Below, piece after piece: positions 7,388 to 14,949 of a DNA stretch of 16,338 nucleotides; the stretch's first letter is position 1; every line of letters begins with the position of its first letter. Where the stretch lies: the NCBI GenBank assembly GCA_035653295.1, contig DASRCB010000050.1:1-16338 (forward strand), given 5' to 3'. The notes under the pieces are model-generated. The model did no database searches and was not told where the DNA came from. It was given only the letters and a program-made list of their open reading frames with translations. The DNA comes from DASRCB01 sp035653295. GTDB lineage: Bacteria > Acidobacteriota > Terriglobia > Bryobacterales > Bryobacteraceae. The position numbers and the translations under genes were made by a program.

Positions 7388-9094
7388 TCACGGGATTTCC
7401 ACGGCTCCGCTTTCGGCGGCCATCTGCTGCGCTTCGCCGTCGCGCACCACCAGCCGAACCAGGTAGCTGCCCGGCTTAACGTCGAAACTGGTCTTGACCG
7501 TCAGGCCGGACTCCAGGTGCGCGGCGAGCGTCTCGTCCCGCAGGCGGAGCTGAAGCGTCTTTTGAGTGCCCTTGATAAAGTTGCCATTGCGGTCGAAAAG
7601 CGCGGTCACGATGGTCAGCTCCTCGTTGTTGCGGCCGTCGGCTTTGCGGAACTGGATGTGTTTCACGTCGAGATGCGCCAGCACGGCGAGCTTCGCGTCG
7701 GTATCGCCGGACTTGAAAAACTGCGTGTGCAGATCGACCGGCAGCTCGCGAACTTCTTCCTGCGAGAAGACCGCTTCCGCGATCTCCTCTTTGGCGGTGT
7801 CCACGGGGGTCGCAGCCTTTGTCGGGGCGTAGTAGCCGCGGCGCGCCTGAATCTCGAGTTTCTGCGCGCGAACCGTGACTTTCAGCCGGTGGAAGCTGCC
7901 GTCCAGTTTGAGATTCTGTGGCGAGAAGCCGAGAATGTAGACAAATTCGGGCGCGGTGGCCAGGCGGTGAAACCCGCGGTCGAGGTCATTCGTGTTCTGC
8001 ACGAACAGACCGCCCGTGCCGTCCGCCAGTTCCGCCATTACGTCTGCGTCCGTGCGCGAGGCCATCCTGTCGTACTGCGCCTTCAGATTCGTCGCGAAAG
8101 GGCTGTACTGCTGTTTACTGATATCGCCCGCGACGCTGTCGGTGTACAGCCCGCGCCCGTCCAGGGCGTTAATGATGACCTTCGCCTGAAGGGCGCGCTC
8201 CAGAACATCGGTTTCCTCCTGCCGGCTCTCGGTCAGAACCAGAAAGCCAGGCGAGGTGAGCACCACCATGCGCTGCCCGGGCATCACCGAGATGCGGCGT
8301 ATGGTGTCGCGCAAAACCGTGAAGGCCACGTGCGTTTCCTGCTCACCGGACCGAACCGCCTGCTGCGCGGCGGACATGGCAAGGCGCTGGGCCATCTGAT
8401 ACATGCGCTGGGGATCGAGATTGTCGCAGGCCAGCGTTTCCTGGGTGGCGGCTTCCAGCGCCTGCGAATCGTTCCTGTTAACGATCAGGTCGCCCATGTA
8501 GTAGCTGACATCCGGGCATTGCTGCGCGGTGGAGCGTGCGATCGGGCGCGGCCTGAGTTTCATGAGCGCCTGGTGCAGCGCCTCGCGGTCGTCGGTGAAA
8601 TCCAGGTTTCCCTGCCCCGAAGTGGTGAACACGGCGATGCGCGCATCCGGTCCCAGCGTGGCCAGAATGGTCCGGTCGGCGGCATCGCGGACGCGCGCCA
8701 GATCGGCGAACTCGAGGTGGACGTCGTCGAACAGGTACGCCACATAAGCCTGCGGGATCTCCGAAGCAGGAGCACCTGGCGAGGTCGTGGACGGCGCCCC
8801 CGCGGCGTTGGGAGCCGCAATGGGAAGACCACCCCGCCGTTCCACCGAAAAACGGGTAATCAACTGCGGCTTGCCTCTGTCGAAAAGCTGGAAATCTTCT
8901 TTATTGAGGTTGCCCACGGCGTGCCCCTGCGAGTCGCGCACCACCACCGGCACGCTCACCAGGTTCACTCGGGCCTTGAAGGTGGCTGGCTCGTCGTGGG
9001 CGCTCAGCTCGGGACTGGGCGCCGAAGCCGTGCTGGAATTCTGGGCCAGGGCGCCGGCGGCGGCGAGAAGCACGAGAGCATGAAACGAACGCAT
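7388..9094 (-). CDS. Secreted VWFA-related protein (TIGR03436-like), copy C
   Basis: This 568-aa protein has a signal peptide (MRSFHALVLLAAAGALAQ). The family module follows, with DFQLFDRGKPQLI near residues 67-79, then a VWA-like fold, the ARRGYYA signature and a C-terminal beta-rich region of about 165 residues ending in a strand-rich PGSYLVRLVVRD segment. The metal site is replaced by LFDDVHL (residues 121-127), so the DxSxS motif is absent and metal binding of the classical kind is unlikely. The GT4 gene ends 27 bases upstream and VWA copy B starts 49 bases downstream, so all three are probably on one transcript. No strong ribosome site precedes the ATG at 9094. Its role is unknown. A link to the glycosyltransferases is inferred only from gene order. 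Confidence 0.88.
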   Translation of the reverse strand: MRSFHALVLLAAAGALAQNSSTASAPSPELSAHDEPATFKARVNLVSVPVVVRDSQGHAVGNLNKEDFQLFDRGKPQLITRFSVERRGGLPIAAPNAAGAPSTTSPGAPASEIPQAYVAYLFDDVHLEFADLARVRDAADRTILATLGPDARIAVFTTSGQGNLDFTDDREALHQALMKLRPRPIARSTAQQCPDVSYYMGDLIVNRNDSQALEAATQETLACDNLDPQRMYQMAQRLAMSAAQQAVRSGEQETHVAFTVLRDTIRRISVMPGQRMVVLTSPGFLVLTESRQEETDVLERALQAKVIINALDGRGLYTDSVAGDISKQQYSPFATNLKAQYDRMASRTDADVMAELADGTGGLFVQNTNDLDRGFHRLATAPEFVYILGFSPQNLKLDGSFHRLKVTVRAQKLEIQARRGYYAPTKAATPVDTAKEEIAEAVFSQEEVRELPVDLHTQFFKSGDTDAKLAVLAHLDVKHIQFRKADGRNNEELTIVTALFDRNGNFIKGTQKTLQLRLRDETLAAHLESGLTVKTSFDVKPGSYLVRLVVRDGEAQQMAAESGAVEIP

Positions 9095-9121
9095 GGGCCG
9101 TCCGACTGATCCTATCGCGTT

Positions 9122-10204
9122 TCACCGACGCGGTTTATCCGCAGCGCGTTTCAGCACGGCCAGAGTTTCTCGCGCTGCGGCATCCCAGCTGAACTCGCGC
9201 GCTCGCTGGCGGGCTTTGGTCATATCCGGCGGCGACTCCAGCAACAGACGCAAGGCGCGCCTCAGGGCATCTTCGTTCAGCGGGTCGAACATGGGAATAC
9301 CGCTGTCCCCCACAATTTCGCGGAAAGGTGGAATATCCGAACAGGCCAGCGGCGCGCCCGCCGCCATCGCCTCCAGCACGGGCAGGCCGAAGCCTTCGAA
9401 TTCCGAGGGCTGAATGCAGGCCGCTGCCGTGCGCAGAAGTTCCAGGATTTCCGCCCGGTCCAGCCAGCCGGTCAGGCGAACATCTTCGGCCGGCCCCAGG
9501 GAGTGAATCAGGTTCTCGAGTTGGCTGGTGTGAAAGCCGCGAAGCCCGGCGATCACCAGCCTGTAGTCGCGCCGCCCCAGCGCGGCATACGCACGCACAA
9601 GGCGGTCGAGATTCTTGTGCGGGTGCAGTGTGGAAAGACAGAGCACAAACGGCTCGGGTTGGCGGCGGCCGGCGATGTAGAACAACTCGGGATCCACGCC
9701 GTGCCGGACCACCGCCGCATCGACGCCGTAGTGCCGCGACAGGTCATCGCGCGTCGCCTCGGAGACGGCAATCAGCGCGCGCGAGCGGCGTGCCGCCGCC
9801 CACAGCAGAAAGCGCCAGGCCGGCAGATCGAACCAGCGGAAATACTCGGGATGCCGTACGTGCTGGAGGTCGTGGAAGATGGTGACGTTGGGACACGGCG
9901 CGAACAGCGGGCAGGTGAAGCCGGGGTTCAGGAGCACGTCGCAGCGCAGTCGGCCGGCGGCGCCGGGCAGCCGGAGCTGCTCGAAAAGTATACGCGATGG
10001 CCGGTTCGCGGCGCGGACGTTCTGCGGCGCATCGTGGAAATTCGCGGCCGCCGGCGCCAGCGAGCCGGTTTCGCGGTTGGTGAACACGAAGTATTCGTTT
10101 TCGCCGTCAATCCGCGCCAGCGCGGCAAGGAGCGACCGCAGATAAATCTCGGTTCCGCCCACGCCGCCTGGAATCAGATAAAGAGCATTAACCCCGATGC
10201 GCAG
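9122..10204 (-). CDS. GT4 (GT-B fold) glycosyltransferase, probable CTG start
   Basis: This is a cytoplasmic-face sugar transferase of family GT4, likely adding hexose to a lipid-linked or surface glycan. In a 360-aa model the protein begins (M)RIGVNALYLIPGGVGGTEIYL, the usual first beta strand and glycine loop of GT-B enzymes. Other motifs are FHDLQH (about 111-116), STLHPHKNLDRL (about 191-202) and the EX7E motif with Glu270 and Glu278 in EGFGLPVLEAMAAG. No ATG, GTG or TTG begins this conserved N-terminus. An in-frame TGA lies two codons before the CTG at 10204-10202, and a GAGGTGAG ribosome site at 10207-10214 is well placed for CTG. The first conventional start, a GTG at 10162, would remove the whole first strand and most of the glycine loop. 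The gene is the fifth of the leftward operon. Confidence 0.85.
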   Translation of the reverse strand: MRIGVNALYLIPGGVGGTEIYLRSLLAALARIDGENEYFVFTNRETGSLAPAAANFHDAPQNVRAANRPSRILFEQLRLPGAAGRLRCDVLLNPGFTCPLFAPCPNVTIFHDLQHVRHPEYFRWFDLPAWRFLLWAAARRSRALIAVSEATRDDLSRHYGVDAAVVRHGVDPELFYIAGRRQPEPFVLCLSTLHPHKNLDRLVRAYAALGRRDYRLVIAGLRGFHTSQLENLIHSLGPAEDVRLTGWLDRAEILELLRTAAACIQPSEFEGFGLPVLEAMAAGAPLACSDIPPFREIVGDSGIPMFDPLNEDALRRALRLLLESPPDMTKARQRAREFSWDAAARETLAVLKRAADKPRR

Positions 10205-10206
10205 GG

Positions 10207-10214
10207 CTCACCTC
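10207..10214 (-). promoter_or_regulatory. Ribosome site supporting a CTG start of the GT4 gene
   Basis: GAGGTGAG on the minus strand ends two bases before the CTG at 10204-10202; its AGG core is six bases from that codon. It is the only good purine-rich site near the conserved N-terminus. The GTG inside it is in another frame and opens no relevant ORF. Confidence 0.55.
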
Positions 10215-10297
10215 GGAACACGGCATAATTCGCCGCTGATAAACGCCGCTGCACGCGGATTTTCAGGCATCAGCCTTCATCTGCCGCTCCTGACGTC
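10215..10297 (-). other. Short intergenic stretch within the operon
   Basis: The region between the TMTC-like stop and the GT4 ribosome site is the longest gap inside the leftward operon. No convincing hairpin with a T-run, promoter pair or small gene was seen. The gap could allow a separate start or processing site, but the sequence does not show one. Confidence 0.4.
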
Positions 10298-12049
10298 TCA
10301 CCTGCGGCCGGAGGCGGCCTGCTCCACCTGCGCCAGAGCCTCGCGAATTGCCGTATTCTGCGGGTTCAGCGCCAGGCCATGCCGGTACTCGGCGATGGCG
10401 GCCGGGAAATTGTGCTCTTTCGCGAACACCGTGCCGCGATAGAAATATATGATGTCGTAATTCGGATCGTATTTTGCGGCCTGATCCAGAGCGGCAAGGG
10501 CCTCGTCGAAACGGCCCGCATCCCCATACACTTTGGCGAGTTGGGTGTAGCCGTGCGCGCTTTGTTCAACGGTCAGCGCCTGCCTGATCCTCTCCAGCGC
10601 GACATCGGGATGGTGCGCGCAATCCTCGGCAAGGCCCCAGTCCAGCAGCAGGTTGTATCCGGGTTTCCCGAGGCTCGCGGCGCGGCTGTACTCCTCCGCT
10701 GCCTCGGTGCACTGACCGTGCATATAAAGCGCGCCGGCGAGCTGGAATCGCGGCCGCAGCTTGTTGGGAGACTTCGATACCGAATCGCGCCACATGGCGA
10801 TGTCGTCGCCCCACAGCTGGTTGCGCTGGTAGGCAAGCGCTCCCTCCACCACGAGCACCGCTCCAAGCACGCCGGCCAGCACCTGCCGCGAAGCGCGCCA
10901 GCGCCGGACCAGGTCGATGGTGATGAAAAGCAGACCAATGAACGGCAGATAGAGGCGGCGTTCCACCAGCGGATCGGCAATCGGAACGAAGGACGACGTC
11001 GGCGCCAGCAGTAACAGGAACACCAGCAAACCATAGGCCGCGAGCGGAAAGCGGCGGCGCAGGACCCACGCCGCGGCAATCGCGGCCAGCAACGCCACCA
11101 GCCCGATAATCGCGCCGTGATCCAGCAGTCCATTTGAAACAGCGAACTCGTGATCGATGTTCTGCCCCAGCGGCAGAACATATAGCAACAGGTACACCCA
11201 GATCGCGCGGCATTCGGTGAAGAAGTAGCCGTACCAGGTCAGACCGGTTACGTGAAAGCCGGCGGTGGTGGCGCGGGCGAGCACGCGTGCGACCCAAAAA
11301 CCCCCGAGCGCCGCCGCGGCGAGCATGGGCGCGTACAACCGCCAGTTCCGTCGAATGCCCTCGGACGAGAACGGCGGATTCCACCAATAATCGGTCAGCA
11401 GGAGCAATGCGGCGAGAACCACGGCGTGTTCCTTGGTCAGGACTGCGGCGCCGAACACCACCAGAATGATCGCGGCCCGGCCCCATCCAATCGCCTCGCG
11501 GCGGCGGTACAGGAACAGCGCGAACGCAAGATAGAAGAAGAATACGCTCAGCGTTTCGGAGCGGCTCGCCACGTAGGACACCGACTCGGTGTTGAGCGGA
11601 TGCACCAGGAACAGAAGAGCCGCGAAGCCCGACAGCGCGTTGAGGCGCCAGCGGTCCTGCTCGAAACGGCTCAGAAGGCGGCGCACGATGAACCAGACCA
11701 GCCCTCCGTTGAGCAGGTGCAAAACTACGTTCACCGCGTGATAGCCGTACGTATCCTGGGCGCCGGCGGAGCGATAGTTCAGCCAGTAACTGAACATGAG
11801 CAGCGGCCGTACCCCCGCGATCCAGTTCCGCAGTCCGCCCGAAGGCGTTGGGGCGTCGTAGGGAAGGTATGTGTCGTCCAGTAGAAATGGGCCGTTCAGC
11901 GCCGGGCCGTAAATCTCGAAAACCGCCACAATGACGACAACGATGGCCAGCGCCCACGGCCACCACGCTTGTCGCGCCGCTGGCGGCGGCATGACGGCCG
12001 CGCTGCCGGATCGCGCCGCCGCTTTCCTTTGCTTCTTACTGCCGGCCAT
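10298..12049 (-). CDS. TMTC-like GT-C membrane protein with C-terminal TPR repeats (putative glycosyltransferase)
   Basis: This 583-aa protein resembles the TMTC/DUF1736 group of GT-C enzymes. In animals these transfer mannose from dolichyl phosphate to secreted proteins; bacterial members mostly have no assigned role. A basic cytoplasmic N-terminus (about 1-28) precedes the first membrane helix (31-47). LLDD (56-59) follows in the extracytoplasmic loop where GT-C enzymes keep their acidic catalytic motif. RPLLMFSYWLNY (81-92) and YHAVNVVLHLLN (103-114) are typical of the group. About ten hydrophobic helices run to roughly residue 410. From about 430 onward the protein is TPR-like, with GRFDEALAALDQAAKYDPN and AIAEYRHGLALNPQN. 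The start overlaps the end of the DUF2304 gene by 14 bases, indicating translational coupling. Acceptor and donor are not known from sequence. Confidence 0.8.
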   Translation of the reverse strand: MAGSKKQRKAAARSGSAAVMPPPAARQAWWPWALAIVVVIVAVFEIYGPALNGPFLLDDTYLPYDAPTPSGGLRNWIAGVRPLLMFSYWLNYRSAGAQDTYGYHAVNVVLHLLNGGLVWFIVRRLLSRFEQDRWRLNALSGFAALLFLVHPLNTESVSYVASRSETLSVFFFYLAFALFLYRRREAIGWGRAAIILVVFGAAVLTKEHAVVLAALLLLTDYWWNPPFSSEGIRRNWRLYAPMLAAAALGGFWVARVLARATTAGFHVTGLTWYGYFFTECRAIWVYLLLYVLPLGQNIDHEFAVSNGLLDHGAIIGLVALLAAIAAAWVLRRRFPLAAYGLLVFLLLLAPTSSFVPIADPLVERRLYLPFIGLLFITIDLVRRWRASRQVLAGVLGAVLVVEGALAYQRNQLWGDDIAMWRDSVSKSPNKLRPRFQLAGALYMHGQCTEAAEEYSRAASLGKPGYNLLLDWGLAEDCAHHPDVALERIRQALTVEQSAHGYTQLAKVYGDAGRFDEALAALDQAAKYDPNYDIIYFYRGTVFAKEHNFPAAIAEYRHGLALNPQNTAIREALAQVEQAASGRR

Positions 12050-12386
12050 CGAGCGACCGCAACTCGTACTCGACTATGGCCAGACGCTGGGTGAGCGCGA
12101 TATTGGCGTCCTTGAGATCGGAAATGATGACCGAGAAACGATAAAACACGACCAGAAATACACAGAAGACGATCATGACCAGGGCCAGGGGAGCGTCGGC
12201 GAGGCCCAGCACGCGCGCCAGCAGCTGCAACAGCCCGTGAGCGCGCGAAAGAACCAGCAGCACCACCGCCGCCGCCAGCCAGCTGACCGAATATTCCACG
12301 CGAATATGTGCGCGCCGCACCGACGCCAGCACCAGCGCGATCAGCACCACGCTCAGAATGGTCACTGCATTGAGGAGCCGGTCCAT
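12036..12386 (-). CDS. DUF2304-type small membrane protein
   Basis: This 116-aa protein has three hydrophobic segments (about residues 5-22, 34-48 and 66-84) and a charged, probably coiled-coil tail (86-112). A motif IRVEYSVSWL (28-37) lies between the first two helices. The layout fits DUF2304 (PF10066), whose members are commonly encoded next to GT2 polyprenyl-phosphate sugar synthases. The proposed role is a membrane partner or anchor for the neighbouring GT2, which has no membrane helices of its own. That role is inferred from the neighbourhood. The gene starts three bases after the GT2 stop and overlaps the TMTC-like start by 14 bases, so its translation is probably coupled to both. Confidence 0.75.
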   Translation of the reverse strand: MDRLLNAVTILSVVLIALVLASVRRAHIRVEYSVSWLAAAVVLLVLSRAHGLLQLLARVLGLADAPLALVMIVFCVFLVVFYRFSVIISDLKDANIALTQRLAIVEYELRSLDGRQ

Positions 12387-12389
12387 AGC

Positions 12390-13121
12390 CTATTCTCTTA
12401 CGCGGCGCCCTTCGAACTTCAGGATGTTTACGAACACTCCGAGCAGCACGTGGGTGAGATAGTACAGCGACTTCGCCGCGGTAATCGTGCTCCGTCCGCC
12501 GCGGCGCGGACGCATGTGGCAGGGCACTTCCTGAAACTGGAAGCGGCGGCGCTGGAGCACCACCAGGGCCTCGATTTCCGGATACTCCAGCGGGAAGCTG
12601 CGGCTGAACACTTCCAGCGCCTCGCGATTAACGCCCACGAACCCGGAGGTCGGGTCGCGCACGGTTCGCCCCAGGATGGGACGCAGCAGCAGCCGGAACA
12701 GCCGGATTCCGAGGGCGCGCGGGATGCTGGTGTGCTGCCCCTGTTGCTGGTAGAAGCGCGACCCGATCACCATCTGGGCCCCCGTTTTCTTCAGCACGTC
12801 AAGTATGCGGGGAATGTCCGCCGGATCGTGCTGGCCGTCGCCGTCCACCCGGATCACGTAATCGTAGCCCAGCTCCCAGGCCAGCTTGTACCCGGCCTGT
12901 ACGCATCCGCCGAGTCCGAGATGGAACGGCAGCGAGATGACCTCCGCGCCTGCCGCACGCGCAACAGTGCGGGTCGCATCCACAGAACCGTCGTCAGCCA
13001 CGAGAATCGTGGCCTCGGGCATCACCTGCCGAACCTCAGCGATCACCGATCCGATCGCCGCCTGCTCATTGAGCGCCGGAATCAGGATCATCAGGTCGCC
13101 GGGAGCCCGCGCGCGCTTCAC
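12390..13121 (-). CDS. GT2 glycosyltransferase, polyprenyl-phosphate mannose synthase (DPM1-like)
   Basis: The protein (243 aa from GTG) most resembles enzymes that transfer mannose or another hexose from a nucleotide sugar to polyprenyl phosphate at the cytoplasmic face. Motifs are ILIPALNEQ (12-20), VADDGSVDAT (41-50), the DxD metal site in DGDGQHDP (93-100), IGSRF (119-123) and the acceptor-loop segment RDPTSGFVGVNREALE (155-170). The C-terminus ends in one short hydrophobic stretch (about 220-234), so membrane attachment may need the adjacent DUF2304 protein. The start is the GTG at 13121, which overlaps the upstream stop as GTGA. An ATG at 13091 is possible. The frame is open to a false start at 13259 that overlaps the previous gene. 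The product would be a natural donor for the TMTC-like enzyme. Confidence 0.85.
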   Translation of the reverse strand: MKRARAPGDLMILIPALNEQAAIGSVIAEVRQVMPEATILVADDGSVDATRTVARAAGAEVISLPFHLGLGGCVQAGYKLAWELGYDYVIRVDGDGQHDPADIPRILDVLKKTGAQMVIGSRFYQQQGQHTSIPRALGIRLFRLLLRPILGRTVRDPTSGFVGVNREALEVFSRSFPLEYPEIEALVVLQRRRFQFQEVPCHMRPRRGGRSTITAAKSLYYLTHVLLGVFVNILKFEGRRVRE

Positions 13122-14185
13122 TGGGAGGCCACCTGCCTCGGAGAGATGGCGTAGCGGCGCACGATCCGCGTGAACTGCTTCGGCGTGAGCCGGCGCGTGC
13201 GGCGGATAGCGCGGCGATCGGCAAGCAAAGGCCGGATGCCCACAACCAGCGCCATCCAAGCCCGCGCCACAGTGGCGAATCCGGCCGCGGCGCCCTCGTC
13301 CGCCTTAAACCGGGCAGCCGCGCCTCGGCCCTTGTGCGCATAAACGAAATGCCAGAAATAGCGCGCCAGCGACACGAAAGGCATGGCCAGCAGCATGGGC
13401 CACGGGAGCAGCTTCACGGCCAGGTACAGACGATTGCGCTCCACATAGAACGCCTTCAGCGTGGATGCTTTGCCCGCGGACTGCGAATACCGATGCTCCA
13501 CCACGGCATCGGGCGCGTACAGACACTCCCAGGCTTTCCATCGCGCCCGCAGACCAAAGTCCGCGTCCTCGCAGTACAGGAAAAATCGTTCGTCGAAGCC
13601 GGAGACCTCGTCGAACATCTCCCTCCGGTAGAGGGCCGCGCATCCGGACGCCAGCAGCATCTCCTGCCTGCGTGGAAACGCGTCAGCGGGCTGCCCATGA
13701 CCGCGCTGTTTCGCCGTCCCATCGGCGCACAGCAGCATTCCCGCGCTGTCCAGCGCGTTGCCACCCTGCAGAAGGATCCGGGGCGCCACCATGCCCACGT
13801 CAGGGCGGGGCTCCACCGCTTCCATCATGGCCTGCAGCCATTCCGGCCGAGCACGGGCGTCATCATTCAGGACCGCCAGCCACGGAGCGGAACTCTCCCG
13901 CGCCGCCTGATTGATCGCGCAGCCAAAGCCCACATTCCGTTCGTTCTCGATAATGCGCACACGGCGGCCGGCCAGCGCTTTCGCCGCGAGTCCCGCGCCG
14001 CTGTTGTCCACCACGATCACCTCGTGATCCTGAAATGTCTGATGTTCCAGCGACTCGATGCACTCCACCAGCGTCGCGCCGGCCGCGAGGGTCGGGACGA
14101 TAACGGTGACCGCCGGCACGTGTGTAAGTTCCGATTTTAGCTGCAAGGAATCACCTCGCGAGAGGTACGGTTTTCGCTGGGCCAT
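13118..14185 (-). CDS. GT2 glycosyltransferase, rhamnosyltransferase (WbbL)-like
   Basis: This 355-aa protein is the first gene of the leftward operon. It has the GT2 (GT-A) fold with VTVIVPTLAAG near 27-36, VVDNSG (58-63), NERNVGFGCAINQAA (81-95), the DxD-like LNDDA (106-110), and FLYCEDADFGLR (202-213), which carries the catalytic acidic residues of this group. A C-terminal stretch near 250-275 is hydrophobic and may touch the membrane. Enzymes of this group build surface polysaccharide or glycolipid chains with rhamnose or other sugars. The real donor is not visible here. The start at ATG 14185 is preceded by GCGGAACC, a modest ribosome site. It faces the ferritin-like gene across a 135-base control region. 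Confidence 0.85.
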   Translation of the reverse strand: MAQRKPYLSRGDSLQLKSELTHVPAVTVIVPTLAAGATLVECIESLEHQTFQDHEVIVVDNSGAGLAAKALAGRRVRIIENERNVGFGCAINQAARESSAPWLAVLNDDARARPEWLQAMMEAVEPRPDVGMVAPRILLQGGNALDSAGMLLCADGTAKQRGHGQPADAFPRRQEMLLASGCAALYRREMFDEVSGFDERFFLYCEDADFGLRARWKAWECLYAPDAVVEHRYSQSAGKASTLKAFYVERNRLYLAVKLLPWPMLLAMPFVSLARYFWHFVYAHKGRGAAARFKADEGAAAGFATVARAWMALVVGIRPLLADRRAIRRTRRLTPKQFTRIVRRYAISPRQVASQ

Positions 14186-14320
14186 GGTTCCGCGGAGCAG
14201 GATCGAAGGTACCCGTTACAAGGACCGCTCGCCGGAAACAAGCGCCTCGCCACGGGATCTCATCAGGGGAGGCCCTTATACCCCAAATACCTCCCACATC
14301 TGAATTGAAAGGACGGAATC
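14186..14320. promoter_or_regulatory. Divergent control region between the glycan/VWA operon and the ferritin-like gene
   Basis: This is the only intergenic region that can hold the operon promoter. On the minus strand TATAAG (14280-14275) lies 18 bases after TTCAGA, a weak sigma70-like pair pointing toward the operon. On the plus strand the same spot reads TTATAC (14276-14281), a possible -10 for the ferritin-like gene. GGGAGG (14267-14272) and CCTCCC (14290-14295) form an inverted repeat around this AT-rich core, which could be an operator for both directions. AAAGGA at 14308-14313 is the ribosome site of the rightward gene. Promoter calls by eye in GC-rich DNA are weak. Confidence 0.35.
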
Positions 14321-14830
14321 ATGAAGAAACCAGAAAGCATTGCCGATCTGTTCGAGCTCACGCTCCGATATGCCTACGACTGCGAACAGCAACTGATCAA
14401 AGCGCTTCCGAAAATGGCTCAGGCCTCCACTTCCACCGAGTTGCGCCGCGCCTTCGAGCAGCATCTGGATGAGACCCGAACGCACGCTCTGCGGCTGGAA
14501 GAGATTTTCACCTCTTTAAAGAAGAAAGCCGAGGCCGAGAAGAACCCGGTCATCCGCGAGCTGATCGATGCCGGCGACAAGATGATCGGCGACATAGATC
14601 GCTCACCGCTTCTGGACGCCGCCCTCATTGTCGCCGGAAACGAAGTGGAGCACTACGAGATGGCGGTGTATGGCTCGCTCCGCAACTGGGCCCATCTGCT
14701 GGGTAACTACGAGGCGGGACGGCTGCTGGAGCAAACGTTGATGGAAGAGAAAGCGGCGGACCAGAAGCTCACGGATATCGGCGAAAGCTCGGTCAACCGC
14801 GACGCCCTGAACGTCCACGCGCACGCGTAA
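14321..14830 (+). CDS. YciE/YciF-type ferritin-like protein (DUF892)
   Basis: This 169-aa, mainly helical protein matches the DUF892 ferritin-like family: it opens with SIADLFELTLRYAYDCEQQL, and the last helix pair holds GNEVEHYEMAVYGSLRNWA (107-125) and LEQTLMEEKAADQKL (136-150). Candidate di-metal ligands are Glu22, Glu51 and His55 (ExxxH) in the first helix pair and Glu110, His111 and Glu142/143 in the second. Members are linked to stress responses and may store or oxidise iron, but the activity of this one is not shown. AAAGGA lies seven bases before the ATG. The gene is a single transcription unit, divergent from the glycan operon and followed by degraded DNA. No functional tie to its neighbours is evident. 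Confidence 0.88.
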   Translation: MKKPESIADLFELTLRYAYDCEQQLIKALPKMAQASTSTELRRAFEQHLDETRTHALRLEEIFTSLKKKAEAEKNPVIRELIDAGDKMIGDIDRSPLLDAALIVAGNEVEHYEMAVYGSLRNWAHLLGNYEAGRLLEQTLMEEKAADQKLTDIGESSVNRDALNVHAHA

Positions 14831-14847
14831 TCACGAACGTCGGCGGC

Positions 14848-14892
14848 GCCCCGGGCGCGCTCGGGCCTGAACGGCGCGGCGATGCCCGGGGC
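14848..14892 (+). terminator. GC-rich inverted repeat, possible transcript end of the ferritin-like gene
   Basis: GCCCCGGGC (14848-14856) and its reverse complement GCCCGGGGC (14884-14892) form a nine-base-pair stem with a 27-base loop, starting 18 bases after the stop. No T-run follows, so intrinsic termination is uncertain. Each arm is also nearly self-complementary, so the structure may be fortuitous in this GC-rich sequence. Confidence 0.3.
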
Positions 14893-14949
14893 AGGTCACT
14901 CCCAGCCTGGTGAATCAGGTAATCGTCATCAGGAGCGGCCGCCCGTTTG

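Noticed and set aside
7175..9109. A 644-codon open frame on the plus strand across VWA copy C
   Set aside because: It mirrors the minus-strand gene, has no recognisable protein motifs, and its composition (many His, Arg, Ala, Val) is typical of antisense frames in GC-rich DNA.
13122..13259. Upstream extension of the DPM1-like GT2 to a start at 13259
   Set aside because: It overlaps the previous GT2 gene and the added residues lack GT2 features. The GTGA overlap at 13118-13121 is the natural junction.
14235..14262. ECF-sigma-like promoter (GGAAAC followed by GATCTC) ahead of the ferritin-like gene
   Set aside because: The spacing is roughly right, but both elements match poorly and such pairs occur by chance in GC-rich DNA.
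14831..14949. Possible small RNA or tRNA downstream of the ferritin-like gene
   Set aside because: No cloverleaf arms, T-loop signature or promoter were seen, only one GC-rich inverted repeat.
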